Below are positions 1 through 7,837 of a DNA stretch of 64,000 bases, piece by piece (within the stretch, counting starts at the first letter, position 1; each line of letters starts with the position of its first letter). Under the pieces are notes generated by a model. That model searched no databases and had not been told where the DNA came from. It saw nothing but the letters and a program-made list of their open reading frames with translations. The stretch comes from Actinomyces dentalis DSM 19115 (GTDB lineage Bacteria > Actinomycetota > Actinomycetes > Actinomycetales > Actinomycetaceae). Position numbers and translations under genes: made by a program. The stretch is from the NCBI RefSeq assembly GCF_000429225.1, contig NZ_AUBL01000001.1, forward strand, positions 1-64,000, in the 5' to 3' direction.

Positions 1-1
1 G

Positions 2-874
2 GGTGTCGCGGATGTACTGGCCAGGGCGGGTGAAATCGATAGGGCTCTTGCTGTGATCAAACGCATTGAGAATCCCCGAGTGCGTGGTGGGGCCTTGACG
101 GGTATCGCAGATGTACTAACTGGATCGGGTGAAGCTGATGATGTGATGGCCGGATCGGACAAAATTAATGATGAACAATGGGTTGCTGAGAGTGTGCTGC
201 GCAGAGACGGAGATATTGAATATCGTTGGACACGCGCGAAGACTCTGTCCGATGTTATAGGTACGCTGGTCGGAGTAGGTCAAATTGATAGAGCACTTGA
301 TGTGATTAAGCGGATCGAGTATCGCTGGGAGCGCGCGAAAGCCCTGGTTGATGTTGCGGATGCGCTAGCAGAGACGAAAACCATCGATGAACTCCTGAGA
401 GTCACTAAAATTGTCGATTATCCGGAACTTCAGGGTCAAGTCCAATCCGCGGTCATTAAAGCGCTCGTTGGCAAGGGTTCCTCCGATGAGGCCGTCGATA
501 TGCTGCGCGCCGCGCTCGCCGAGGTCGAAGGATTCGTGCGCAGACAGGACGCCGCCGACTACTGTGCTGTTCTCGCAGCGACGTGCCTCGATGCCGCCGA
601 TCTCGTGGACGCAGGAACCACGACGCACGAGCAGTGGCTCGGCCTGGCCCGCTCCGCGCTCGCCCGCTCCTGGCTCTACGGCGCCTCCGTCTGGGATCGC
701 TTCGACGTCCTGCTGCGCGTGGCGCCGGACCTGGCCACGCGACTCGTCGAGGAGCGCCTGCTCGCCGACCCCGAGCCCGAGTCCGCCAGCCCCGCCAGTT
801 CCGTCGAACCTGCCAGCCCCGAGGAGCTCGAGGGGCCCGAGGGTCCTGGCGGCGGGGCGCCGTCGTCCCGTTAG
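2..874 (+). CDS. Alpha-solenoid repeat protein, C-terminal part (5' end outside window)
   Basis: The reading frame is open to the left edge, so this is the C-terminal part of a longer protein; the GTG at 53 is only an internal codon. The visible part holds imperfect repeats of about 30-35 residues with the pattern ADVL..G..DRAL.VIKRIE, typical of helical-pair (TPR or HEAT-like) solenoids. After about residue 140 they give way to a less repetitive helical end and a Pro/Glu/Ser-rich tail. No catalytic motif is visible. Bases 1 to about 470 are clearly less GC-rich than the rest of the gene, which suggests a different history for the repeat part. Such repeats occur in scaffold proteins and as sensor arms of STAND-type NTPases, but the N-terminus is missing, so no function is assigned. 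Confidence 0.75.
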   Translation, partial: GVADVLARAGEIDRALAVIKRIENPRVRGGALTGIADVLTGSGEADDVMAGSDKINDEQWVAESVLRRDGDIEYRWTRAKTLSDVIGTLVGVGQIDRALDVIKRIEYRWERAKALVDVADALAETKTIDELLRVTKIVDYPELQGQVQSAVIKALVGKGSSDEAVDMLRAALAEVEGFVRRQDAADYCAVLAATCLDAADLVDAGTTTHEQWLGLARSALARSWLYGASVWDRFDVLLRVAPDLATRLVEERLLADPEPESASPASSVEPASPEELEGPEGPGGGAPSSR

Positions 875-877
875 GAT
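872..877 (+). promoter_or_regulatory. Putative -10 box for pfp
   Basis: TAGGAT overlaps the stop codon of the upstream gene. A start about 7 bases later would give a leader of roughly 30 bases carrying the GAAAGG ribosome binding site at 903-908. No clear -35 box is seen. Confidence 0.4.
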
Positions 878-914
878 GGCCCCGTCACTCCTCGCAGCCA
901 CCGAAAGGCCAACG

Positions 915-2144
915 ATGTCAATTCGTCGCGTCGCCCTGCTCACCGCGGGCGGCTTCGCCCCCTGCCTGTCCGCCGCCGTCGGCGACCTCATCGAGCGCTA
1001 CACCGAGGTCGCCCCCGACGTCGAGATCATCACCTACCAGTACGGCTACCACGGCCTGCTCACCGGCAACTACGTCGTCGTCGACGAGGAGGGCCGCAAG
1101 AACGCGGGCATCCTGCGCGACTTCGGCGGCTCCCCGATCGGCAACTCCCGCGTCAAGCTCACCAACGCCAAGAACCTCGTCGAGCGCGGCCTGGTCGCCG
1201 AGGGCGTCAACCCCCTGGAGTTCGCCGCCGAGCAGCTGCGCAAGGACGGCGTCGACGTCCTGCACACCATCGGCGGCGACGACACCAACACCACCGCCGC
1301 GGACCTGGCCGCCTACCTCCACGAGCACGACTACGAGCTCACCGTCGTCGGCCTGCCCAAGACCATCGACAACGACATCATCCCGATCCGCCAGTCCCTG
1401 GGCGCCTGGACCGCCGCCGAGCAGGGCGCCGGCTTCGCCTTCAACGTCATCGGCGAGCACCGCTCCAACCCGCGCATGCTCATCGTCCACGAGTGCATGG
1501 GCCGCAACTGCGGCTACCTCACCGCCGAGACCGCCCGCCGCTACCACGAGCTGCTCCAGGCCAAGCAGTGGGCGCCCTCGCTGGGGCTCACCCGCGAGCG
1601 CTGGGACGTCCACGCCGTCTTCCTGCCCGAGATGAAGCTGGACCTGGCGGCCGAGGCCGAGCGCCTCAAGGCCATCATGGACGAGCAGGGCAACGTCAAC
1701 ATCTTCCTGTCCGAGGGCGCCGGCGTCCCCGAGATCATCGCCGAGCTGGAGGCGGCCGGCCAGGAGGTCCAGCGCGACCCCTTCGGCCACGTCAAGCTCG
1801 ACACCATCAACCCCGGCCAGTGGTTCGCCAAGCAGTTCGCCGAGCTCATCGGCGCCGAGAAGGTCATGGTCCAGAAGTCGGGCTACTACTCGCGCGCCTC
1901 CCGCGCCAACGCCGAGGACCTGGCCCTCATCAAGAAGATGTGCGACCTGGCCGTCGAGTGCGCCCTGCGCGGCGAGTCCGGGGTCATCGGCAACGACGAG
2001 GAGAACGACGACGAGCTGTGCGCCATCGCCTTCCCGCGGATCGCCGGCGGCAAGCCCTTCGACATCACCCGGCCCTGGTTCACCGCCCTCATGGACGAGC
2101 TCGGCCAGGCCGTCGAGCCCGCCGAGGCCGCGCCCGAGCACTGA
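915..2144 (+). CDS. pfp: Pyrophosphate--fructose 6-phosphate 1-phosphotransferase
   Basis: Cytosolic glycolytic enzyme that reversibly phosphorylates fructose 6-phosphate using pyrophosphate instead of ATP. The 409-residue protein starts with a beta strand and glycine loop (LLTAGGFAPCLS), then has GGDDTNT near residue 120 and PKTIDND near residue 145. The Asp after GGD and the Lys of PKTIDND mark PPi-dependent rather than ATP-dependent members of the family. GRNCGYLTAETA is the usual substrate-binding motif. The start is the ATG with GAAAGG 6 bases upstream; the open frame continues further up but those codons overlap the preceding gene. It appears to be transcribed alone. Actinobacteria commonly carry this PPi enzyme. 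Confidence 0.93.
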   Translation: MSIRRVALLTAGGFAPCLSAAVGDLIERYTEVAPDVEIITYQYGYHGLLTGNYVVVDEEGRKNAGILRDFGGSPIGNSRVKLTNAKNLVERGLVAEGVNPLEFAAEQLRKDGVDVLHTIGGDDTNTTAADLAAYLHEHDYELTVVGLPKTIDNDIIPIRQSLGAWTAAEQGAGFAFNVIGEHRSNPRMLIVHECMGRNCGYLTAETARRYHELLQAKQWAPSLGLTRERWDVHAVFLPEMKLDLAAEAERLKAIMDEQGNVNIFLSEGAGVPEIIAELEAAGQEVQRDPFGHVKLDTINPGQWFAKQFAELIGAEKVMVQKSGYYSRASRANAEDLALIKKMCDLAVECALRGESGVIGNDEENDDELCAIAFPRIAGGKPFDITRPWFTALMDELGQAVEPAEAAPEH

Positions 2145-2312
2145 GCCCGGCCGCGACCGGCTGAGTCGGCCGGGCCCTCCGCCGGGCCGCGCGACCCGCC
2201 TGCCCGGACCGGCCGCAGCCCCGGCCCCCTTCCCGGGCCAGCCGCTCCCGCCGCGCCCCGGCCCCCGCGTTCCGCCTATTGGCGGGGTGCGGGGCCGGGG
2301 CGCGGGCGACCG

Positions 2313-2318
2313 TATGAT
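2313..2318 (+). promoter_or_regulatory. -10 box of aroG, leaderless transcript
   Basis: TATGAT lies 6 bases before the GTG at 2325, so transcription should start on or next to the start codon. No -35 box is found at the proper distance (TTGGCG at 2279 is too far). Confidence 0.55.
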
Positions 2319-2324
2319 GCCAGC

Positions 2325-3668
2325 GTGATGAACGAGCTCGACCCGCCCAGGATCCCCGCCGGCTGGCGCGCGCGCCCGGCCTCCCAGCAGCCCGTCTACC
2401 CGGACGCGGCCGAGCTGGCCGCCGTGACCGCGGACTTGCGCGGCCGGCCCCCGCTCGTCTTCGCCGGCGAGGTCGACTCCCTGCGCGCCCAGATGGCCGC
2501 CGCCAGCCGGGGGCGGGCCTTCGTCCTCATGGGCGGGGACTGCGCGGAGACCTTCCGCGAGAACACGGCCAACCACATCCGCCTCAAGCTCCAGACGATT
2601 CTGCAGATGGCCGCGGTCCTGACCTACGGCGCCTCCACGCCCGTGGTCAAGATCGGCCGCATGGCCGGCCAGTACGCCAAGCCGCGCAGCCGCGCCGACG
2701 AGACCCGCGACGGGGTGACCCTGCCCTCCTACCGCGGCGACTCCGTCAACGACCACGCCTTCACGCCCCGGGCCCGCACCCCCGACCCCCGGCGCATGCT
2801 CGACGCCTACCTGCGCGCCGGCACCACCCTCAACCTCATCCGCTCCTTCACCATGGGCGGTTACGCCGACCTGCGCGAGGTCCACTCCTGGAACCGCGGC
2901 TTCACCGCGAACCCGGCCTACAAGCGCTTCGAGGCCTTCGCCGAGGAGATCGACCGGGCCATGCGCTTCATGGAGGCCGCCGGCGTCGACTTCGACGCCC
3001 TGCGCCAGGTCGACTTCTACTCCGCCCACGAGGCCCTGCTCCTGGAGTACGAGGACGCCATGATCCGGGTGGACTCCCGCTCCGGGCGCCTGTACGACAC
3101 CTCCGCCCACCTGCTGTGGGTGGGCGAGCGCACCCGCGGCCCGCAGGACGCGCACGTGACCCTCCTGACCGGCGTGCACAACCCGGTGGGCGTCAAGATC
3201 GGCCCGGACACGGCCCCGGACGACGTCGTCGCCCTCATCGACCGGCTCAACCCGACCGGCGAGGCGGGCCGGCTCAGCCTCATCACCCGCATGGGCGCCG
3301 ACCGCCTGCGCGAGGCCCTGCCGCCGCTGGTGGAGGCGGTGCGCGCCGACGGCCGCCCCGTCACCTGGATCACCGACCCCATGCACGGCAACACCATCAC
3401 CGCCGATAACGGCTACAAGACCCGCCGCTTCGAGGCGATCATGGAGGAGGTCCGGGCCTTCTTCGAGGTCCACCGCGCGCTGGGCACGGTGCCCGGCGGC
3501 ATCCACGTCGAGCTGACGGGCGACGACGTCACCGAGGTCCTGGGCGGCGGCGAGCACATCGACGAGGCGGGCCTGGCCGAGCGCTACGAGACGCTGGTGG
3601 ATCCGCGCCTGAACCACCAGCAGTCCCTGGAGATGGCCTTCGAGCTGGCCGAGATGCTCAAGGTCTGA
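2325..3668 (+). CDS. aroG: Class II 3-deoxy-7-phosphoheptulonate synthase (DAHP synthase)
   Basis: Catalyses the first step of the shikimate pathway, joining phosphoenolpyruvate and erythrose 4-phosphate. The 447-residue length matches the plant-like class II family. Visible family motifs include MGGDCAETF near residue 68, RMAGQYAKPRS near residue 113, YRGDSVND, and the C-terminal TWITDPMHGNT. The start is either GTG 2325 or ATG 2328; both are adjacent and no ribosome binding site precedes them, in line with the -10 box 6 bases upstream. In Mycobacterium tuberculosis aroG also lies close to a PASTA kinase (pknL) and a polyprenyl synthase (idsA2), as here, so the neighbourhood is conserved. 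Confidence 0.95.
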   Translation: MMNELDPPRIPAGWRARPASQQPVYPDAAELAAVTADLRGRPPLVFAGEVDSLRAQMAAASRGRAFVLMGGDCAETFRENTANHIRLKLQTILQMAAVLTYGASTPVVKIGRMAGQYAKPRSRADETRDGVTLPSYRGDSVNDHAFTPRARTPDPRRMLDAYLRAGTTLNLIRSFTMGGYADLREVHSWNRGFTANPAYKRFEAFAEEIDRAMRFMEAAGVDFDALRQVDFYSAHEALLLEYEDAMIRVDSRSGRLYDTSAHLLWVGERTRGPQDAHVTLLTGVHNPVGVKIGPDTAPDDVVALIDRLNPTGEAGRLSLITRMGADRLREALPPLVEAVRADGRPVTWITDPMHGNTITADNGYKTRRFEAIMEEVRAFFEVHRALGTVPGGIHVELTGDDVTEVLGGGEHIDEAGLAERYETLVDPRLNHQQSLEMAFELAEMLKV

Positions 3669-3728
3669 GCCCGCCCGCGGGCGTCCGACGGCGCAGCGCG
3701 GGCCCGACTCGCCCGCCGCGGGCCCCGA

Positions 3729-3734
3729 TAGCAT
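3729..3734 (+). promoter_or_regulatory. -10 box, leaderless transcript of the HEAT-like gene
   Basis: TAGCAT followed by 6 bases and then the ATG at 3741. No ribosome binding site is present, as expected for a leaderless mRNA. Confidence 0.5.
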
Positions 3735-3740
3735 GAGCGC

Positions 3741-6700
3741 ATGAGTCTGCCCTCCTGCTCCGCCCTGGTCGAGGAGCTGCCCGGCCTGCCGCACGCCGAG
3801 CGCGTCCGCCTCCTCGTGCGCACCGCCCGCGAGCACGACGGCGAGGCGGGCCTGGCGCCCCTGCTCGACGAGCTGACCGCCGCCTCCGCCTACCACGCCG
3901 GGCTCGTCGTCGACGCCGCCCGCGCCATCGGGGACACCGCCCGCCTCAAGGCCCTGACCCGCCACCCCGGCGCCGTCGTGCGCATCCGCGCCCTCGGCGC
4001 GCTGCCCCTGGACGCCCAGAGCCCCGACGAGCTGGCCGCCGCCTACCTGGCCATGCCGCTTCAGGAGCGGCGCCGCCTGGAGGCCAGGCTCGGCCGCGCC
4101 CACCGCACCGACCTCATCGACGCGCTCCTGGACCTGCCCCTGTCCGACGTCGACCGGGCCCGGCTCCTGCCGCGGGCGGGCCGGGAGCGGATCGAGGCCC
4201 TCCTGCCGGACCTGGCCGACCTGTTGCCCTCGGTGGCGGCCCTGGCCCACCGCCGCCCCGACGCACTCCTGGACGCGCTTCAGTCGCGCCTGGCCGGGCG
4301 CGCCCCGGCCGCCAGGGACGAGGCCTGGGCCTGGGTGGCGCCGGGCCTGCCCTCCCTGGCGGAGAACCGCTCCGAGCGGCTCCTCGCCTTACTGGCGGAA
4401 GCCGGTCCCACCACGGTCATCCCGCGCGCCCTGGAGCCGCGCCTGGGTCTGCTCATGGGCCGCGACCCGCGCGCCGTGACCGACCTGCTGCGCACCTGCC
4501 CGTGGCCCGCGGGCCTGCGCCCCGGGTGGGGCGCCCCGCCCCGCTTCATCCGCGGCCTGCGCCGTCGGATCGCCGCACTGGCGGACGAGCAGATCGGGGC
4601 CCTGGCCCGCAGCTGGAGCGCCGCCAAGAACGAGCGCCTCCTGATCGCGCTGCTGGACGCCCTGCCGCCCGCCCGGCGCGCCGGGGCCCTGGCCGCCGCG
4701 CTCACGGGCGTGCGCACCCGCACGCGCGTGTGGTCCGCGCCGGCCCTGGAGGTCATGCCCACGCCGATGCGCCAGGCCGAGGCCGAGCGCATGGCCGCCC
4801 TGCCCGGCGCCGAGGCGCCGCTGCGCCGGCTCGAACTGGCCGCCTTCATGGCCCCGGAGCGCGCCCGCGAGGTGGCCGAGCCCCGCCTGCACGCCCTGGA
4901 CGCCGAGGAGCGCGGCGCGGCCTGGAGGGCCCTCATCGGCTCGGCCGCCCGGGCCCGGGACGCCGCGCGGCTGCGCTCGGTGCTGGAGCGGCTGGCGGAG
5001 CTGGGCAATGAGCAGGACCCGGTGCGCGCCGCCGCGGCCGAGGCGCTGTCCGCTGTCCCCGTCCCACTGCTGGCGCGGGCCGGGACGGATGAGCTGGAGG
5101 GCTTCGCCCGGGCCGCCATGGAGGCCCGGGACACCTCCGTGAGCACGCTCGTCCCGCTCCACTCGACCGCCTGGCGCCTGCTCGTCCACGCCGCCGCCAC
5201 CGGCCTGCCCACGCGGGGCGCCTGCGCCCTGCTGGAGCTGATCACCGACCAGGACAATGTCATCCGCGTCCCCTTCCGGCTGAGCCTGCCCCCCGACGCC
5301 GCCGCTGAGCTCGTCACCGCCCTGGAGCCGGTCATGCGGCGGGCGGCCCGCCGCCACCGCTTCGCCCTGGCCTTCGGGCTGTGGGACGCGCTGGGCCGCA
5401 GGGCCTGGCGCGACGAGACGCTGCTGTCCCTCGTCCGCCAGGCCCTCGACGCCCCCGACGACCACGCCCGCCGGCGCGCCGCCGCGGCGCTCGTCGCGGA
5501 CCCCTCCACCCGCGCCCGGCGGGTCGGCGAGCTCCTCGCGCGCGACGAGACCTTCGCCATCGACGGGTCGGTCCAGTGGGCTGTGTGCCGCAGCCGCCAG
5601 GACCTGGTGGGGGTCTTCTCCCGCCGCAAGGCCCTCAAGGGCCGCTTCTGGACGGGACGGCGGGCGTTCGTGCCCGTCGACCTGCCCGGGCCCTTCAGCC
5701 TGTGGGCGCCCGAGCACCTGCGCGCCTACGCCGACGCCCTGAGCCGGGCCCTGGACGACGCCGTCACCACCGACTGGGATCGGCGGCGCATCGCGGGCGC
5801 CCTCGCCGCACTGCCCACCACCCGCCCGGAGGACCTCGGCCCCCTCCTGCGCTCCGACTCCGTCCAGGTCGTCGAGGGCGTCCTGGCGGCCCTACCGGCC
5901 CTGGACGACGCCGAGGCGGCGATGGGCCCGCTGCTCGACCACGCCGGGACGGACCGCGCCAGGGTCGCCATGTTCGCGGCCTCGCGCTGCGCCGACCGCG
6001 TGCGGCCCGGGCGCGCCGTCGAGCTCCTCGCGCCCGTCACGGCCCCGCCCGCCAAGGTGACCTCCCGCAAGGAGGCCGTGCGCATCCTCGGGCGGATGCG
6101 CACGCCGCAGAGCCTGGCGCTGCTCGTGCGCCTGGGCCTGGACCCCACCACCCACTCCGACGTTCGCACGGCGGTGGGCCGCGCCCTGCTCGCCCACCTC
6201 GACGAGCCCGAGGCCTGGGAGGTCCTGCGCGCCCTGGCGAGCGGGGGAGGGCGCGATGCGGCCCTGTCCCTGGCGGCGACGAGCCCGCGGCAGATGGCCG
6301 TGCGCCACCGCGCCGCCTACGCCGAGGTCCTCCTGACCGCGCCGCGCGAACCCGAGACCCTCGCGGCCCTGGGCCAGTGGTGCCAGGAGATCCCCGACCT
6401 GACCCGGCGACTGGCCCCCACGATCCTGGACGGCCAGAGGGTGCCGGCGCAGGTCGCCGTCGCGGCCGTCATCGCCCACGCCGAACGGGCCGCCGACTGG
6501 GGGCCCCACCTCGCGCTCGTGCGCAGCCTGAAGGAGCGCGCGACCTCGCCGGACGAGCCCGACGCCGGGGCCAAGGAGGACCTGCCGCACCTGCGCCGCC
6601 TGGAGGAGCTGGTCGCGGGGCTCATCCCCGGCCGGGCGGCGGCGCTGACCTGGCACCGCGAGCACCTGGGGAGCCTCGCCGAGACCCTGTCCGATTCCCC

Positions 6701-7079
6701 GTGGACCTTCGGGCTCGCCCGGCGGGCGCGCCTGGCGGCCCTGGACTGGGCCGATGCCGCCGACGGCCTGGCGGCCCTGGCTGACGGGGCGGCGGATGAC
6801 GGCCTCCTGGCGGATCTGCTCGACGACGCCGGCGCCGCCCTGGCCCTGGCCCGCAGCGAGCGCCTGCTGCCCGACGACGGTCCGGACCCCGGAGCGGTCG
6901 ACGCCCTCCTGTCGAACCCCCGTCCGGCCGCCGGCGTCCTGGCCCTGGCCCTGACGCGGGACGGGGGAGAGGCCGCGGGCTGGCCGCGGGCCTGGTGCGA
7001 TCGCCTGCGCGCCCTCAGGCGCAGCCCGGTCCCGCTCGTCGCCGAGCGCGCCAGGCGGGTCAGCACGGTCGAGGGCTGA
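3741..7079 (+). CDS. Large HEAT-like helical repeat protein of unknown function
   Basis: A 1112-residue protein without signal peptide or membrane segment. It consists almost entirely of short amphipathic helices rich in Ala, Leu and Arg, with repeated pieces such as RLLVRTAREHDGEAGLAPLL, VRIRALGALPL and RKEAVRILGRM. These resemble HEAT or PBS-lyase-like helical pairs forming a long superhelix. No nucleotide-binding, protease or nuclease motif was recognised. It sits alone between aroG and a repeat-rich convergent intergenic region. A scaffold role is an inference from fold only. Codon use and GC content match the neighbouring housekeeping genes, so nothing suggests recent transfer. Confidence 0.8.
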   Translation: MSLPSCSALVEELPGLPHAERVRLLVRTAREHDGEAGLAPLLDELTAASAYHAGLVVDAARAIGDTARLKALTRHPGAVVRIRALGALPLDAQSPDELAAAYLAMPLQERRRLEARLGRAHRTDLIDALLDLPLSDVDRARLLPRAGRERIEALLPDLADLLPSVAALAHRRPDALLDALQSRLAGRAPAARDEAWAWVAPGLPSLAENRSERLLALLAEAGPTTVIPRALEPRLGLLMGRDPRAVTDLLRTCPWPAGLRPGWGAPPRFIRGLRRRIAALADEQIGALARSWSAAKNERLLIALLDALPPARRAGALAAALTGVRTRTRVWSAPALEVMPTPMRQAEAERMAALPGAEAPLRRLELAAFMAPERAREVAEPRLHALDAEERGAAWRALIGSAARARDAARLRSVLERLAELGNEQDPVRAAAAEALSAVPVPLLARAGTDELEGFARAAMEARDTSVSTLVPLHSTAWRLLVHAAATGLPTRGACALLELITDQDNVIRVPFRLSLPPDAAAELVTALEPVMRRAARRHRFALAFGLWDALGRRAWRDETLLSLVRQALDAPDDHARRRAAAALVADPSTRARRVGELLARDETFAIDGSVQWAVCRSRQDLVGVFSRRKALKGRFWTGRRAFVPVDLPGPFSLWAPEHLRAYADALSRALDDAVTTDWDRRRIAGALAALPTTRPEDLGPLLRSDSVQVVEGVLAALPALDDAEAAMGPLLDHAGTDRARVAMFAASRCADRVRPGRAVELLAPVTAPPAKVTSRKEAVRILGRMRTPQSLALLVRLGLDPTTHSDVRTAVGRALLAHLDEPEAWEVLRALASGGGRDAALSLAATSPRQMAVRHRAAYAEVLLTAPREPETLAALGQWCQEIPDLTRRLAPTILDGQRVPAQVAVAAVIAHAERAADWGPHLALVRSLKERATSPDEPDAGAKEDLPHLRRLEELVAGLIPGRAAALTWHREHLGSLAETLSDSPWTFGLARRARLAALDWADAADGLAALADGAADDGLLADLLDDAGAALALARSERLLPDDGPDPGAVDALLSNPRPAAGVLALALTRDGGEAAGWPRAWCDRLRALRRSPVPLVAERARRVSTVEG

Positions 7080-7137
7080 GGCGGGCGAGCCGGCGCCGGG
7101 GGGTGTCCAAAGTGGCCGGGCGGGCCGGCGCCGCAGT

Positions 7138-7255
7138 CCGCGAGATCGCCGGGTAACCGTCGAGCACGTCACTTGACCCGCGAGATCGCCGGGTAACCCG
7201 CGAGCACGTCTGCTAGAGGTACGTGCTCGCGGGTCAAGTGACGATCTCGCGGGCC
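7138..7255. repeat. Nested direct and inverted repeats after the HEAT-like gene
   Basis: Two direct copies of a 32-base unit (7139-7170 and 7179-7210, differing at 2 positions, period 40) are followed by an inverted counterpart at 7221-7253. Bases 7196-7209 pair perfectly with 7221-7234 (14 bp, 11-base loop). Bases 7171-7183 pair with 7227-7239, so the two hairpins exclude each other. The likely minimum role is transcription termination for the upstream gene. Confidence 0.7.
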
Positions 7256-7316
7256 GGGCGGCCTCCCCGCGGGCCTCGTCCGGTCGTCGGGGCGCCCGTC
7301 ATGGTCGCCATCGGAC

Positions 7317-7348
7317 CCGCGGCCGCCCTCCCCGGAGGGCGGCCGCGG
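7317..7348. terminator. GC-rich hairpin next to repeat element copy 1
   Basis: Arms 7317-7331 and 7334-7348 are perfect 15-bp complements. A similar hairpin (48850-48885) lies at the same end of the second element copy, so it is probably part of the repeated module as well as a possible terminator. Confidence 0.55.
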
Positions 7349-7357
7349 CGGCAGGTT

Positions 7358-7475
7358 GTCCGAATCTGTTGCAAAGGCCCCGATCGCGCCGGAGCGCCGC
7401 AGGAGAATCGTTGATATTCCGCGCTTTCATCCACGGCCGATCCCGTCGCGGGGCGCCTTTGCAACAGATTCGGAC
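7358..7475 (+). repeat. 118-bp element with 21-bp terminal inverted repeats, copy 1
   Basis: The ends 7358-7378 and 7455-7475 are perfect inverted repeats of 21 bp (beginning GTCCGAATCTGTTGC). A second copy of the same length lies in opposite orientation at 48710-48827. The interior is strongly conserved, including AGGAGAATCGTTGATATTCC. Weaker similarity extends on both sides, to about 7317-7519. It encodes no transposase and resembles a MITE or a REP-type element. It lies between two convergent genes. Confidence 0.75.
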
Positions 7476-7674
7476 ATGTCCCCGCCCCAGCGCGTCCCGG
7501 GAGCCCCACCCGCACCACTATGCCAAGGGGTTCGCCCCGTGACTCACCGGAACCGGCCGTCCGCCGGCGCGTCGCCCGCGCCCACGCGGGGCTCGTCCCG
7601 GGACGCGCTGGAACCGGGGTTCGGGTGGAGTAAGTCGTCCGGGACGGGTTCGCCTCGGGCCCCCGCCACCGTGG

Positions 7675-7743
7675 CGAACGCGCAGGTTTCCAGTCGAACG
7701 CGCGGCCGGGAGATGCGCGTTCGACTGGAAACCTGCGCGTTCG
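7675..7743. terminator. Perfect 29-bp inverted repeat downstream of the PASTA kinase
   Basis: Arms 7675-7703 and 7715-7743 are perfect complements with an 11-base loop. It lies just downstream of the kinase gene (minus strand, stop at 7838) and could act as a terminator from both directions. It is longer than a terminator needs to be. No similarity to the 118-bp element was seen. Confidence 0.6.
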
Positions 7744-7837
7744 CGGCCCGGGTTCGCGATCCGGGCGGAGGAATGCGGGGGATCGGGCCGCGGGGTCGAA
7801 GGCGCGAGCCCCCGCCCCGCCCCGCGCCCGGCGGCGC

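Noticed and set aside
918-4250. Long open frame of 1110 codons on the minus strand
   Set aside because: It is the antisense of pfp, aroG and the HEAT-like gene; its product is a low-complexity Gly/Ala/Val/Asp string, as expected from high-GC third-position bias.
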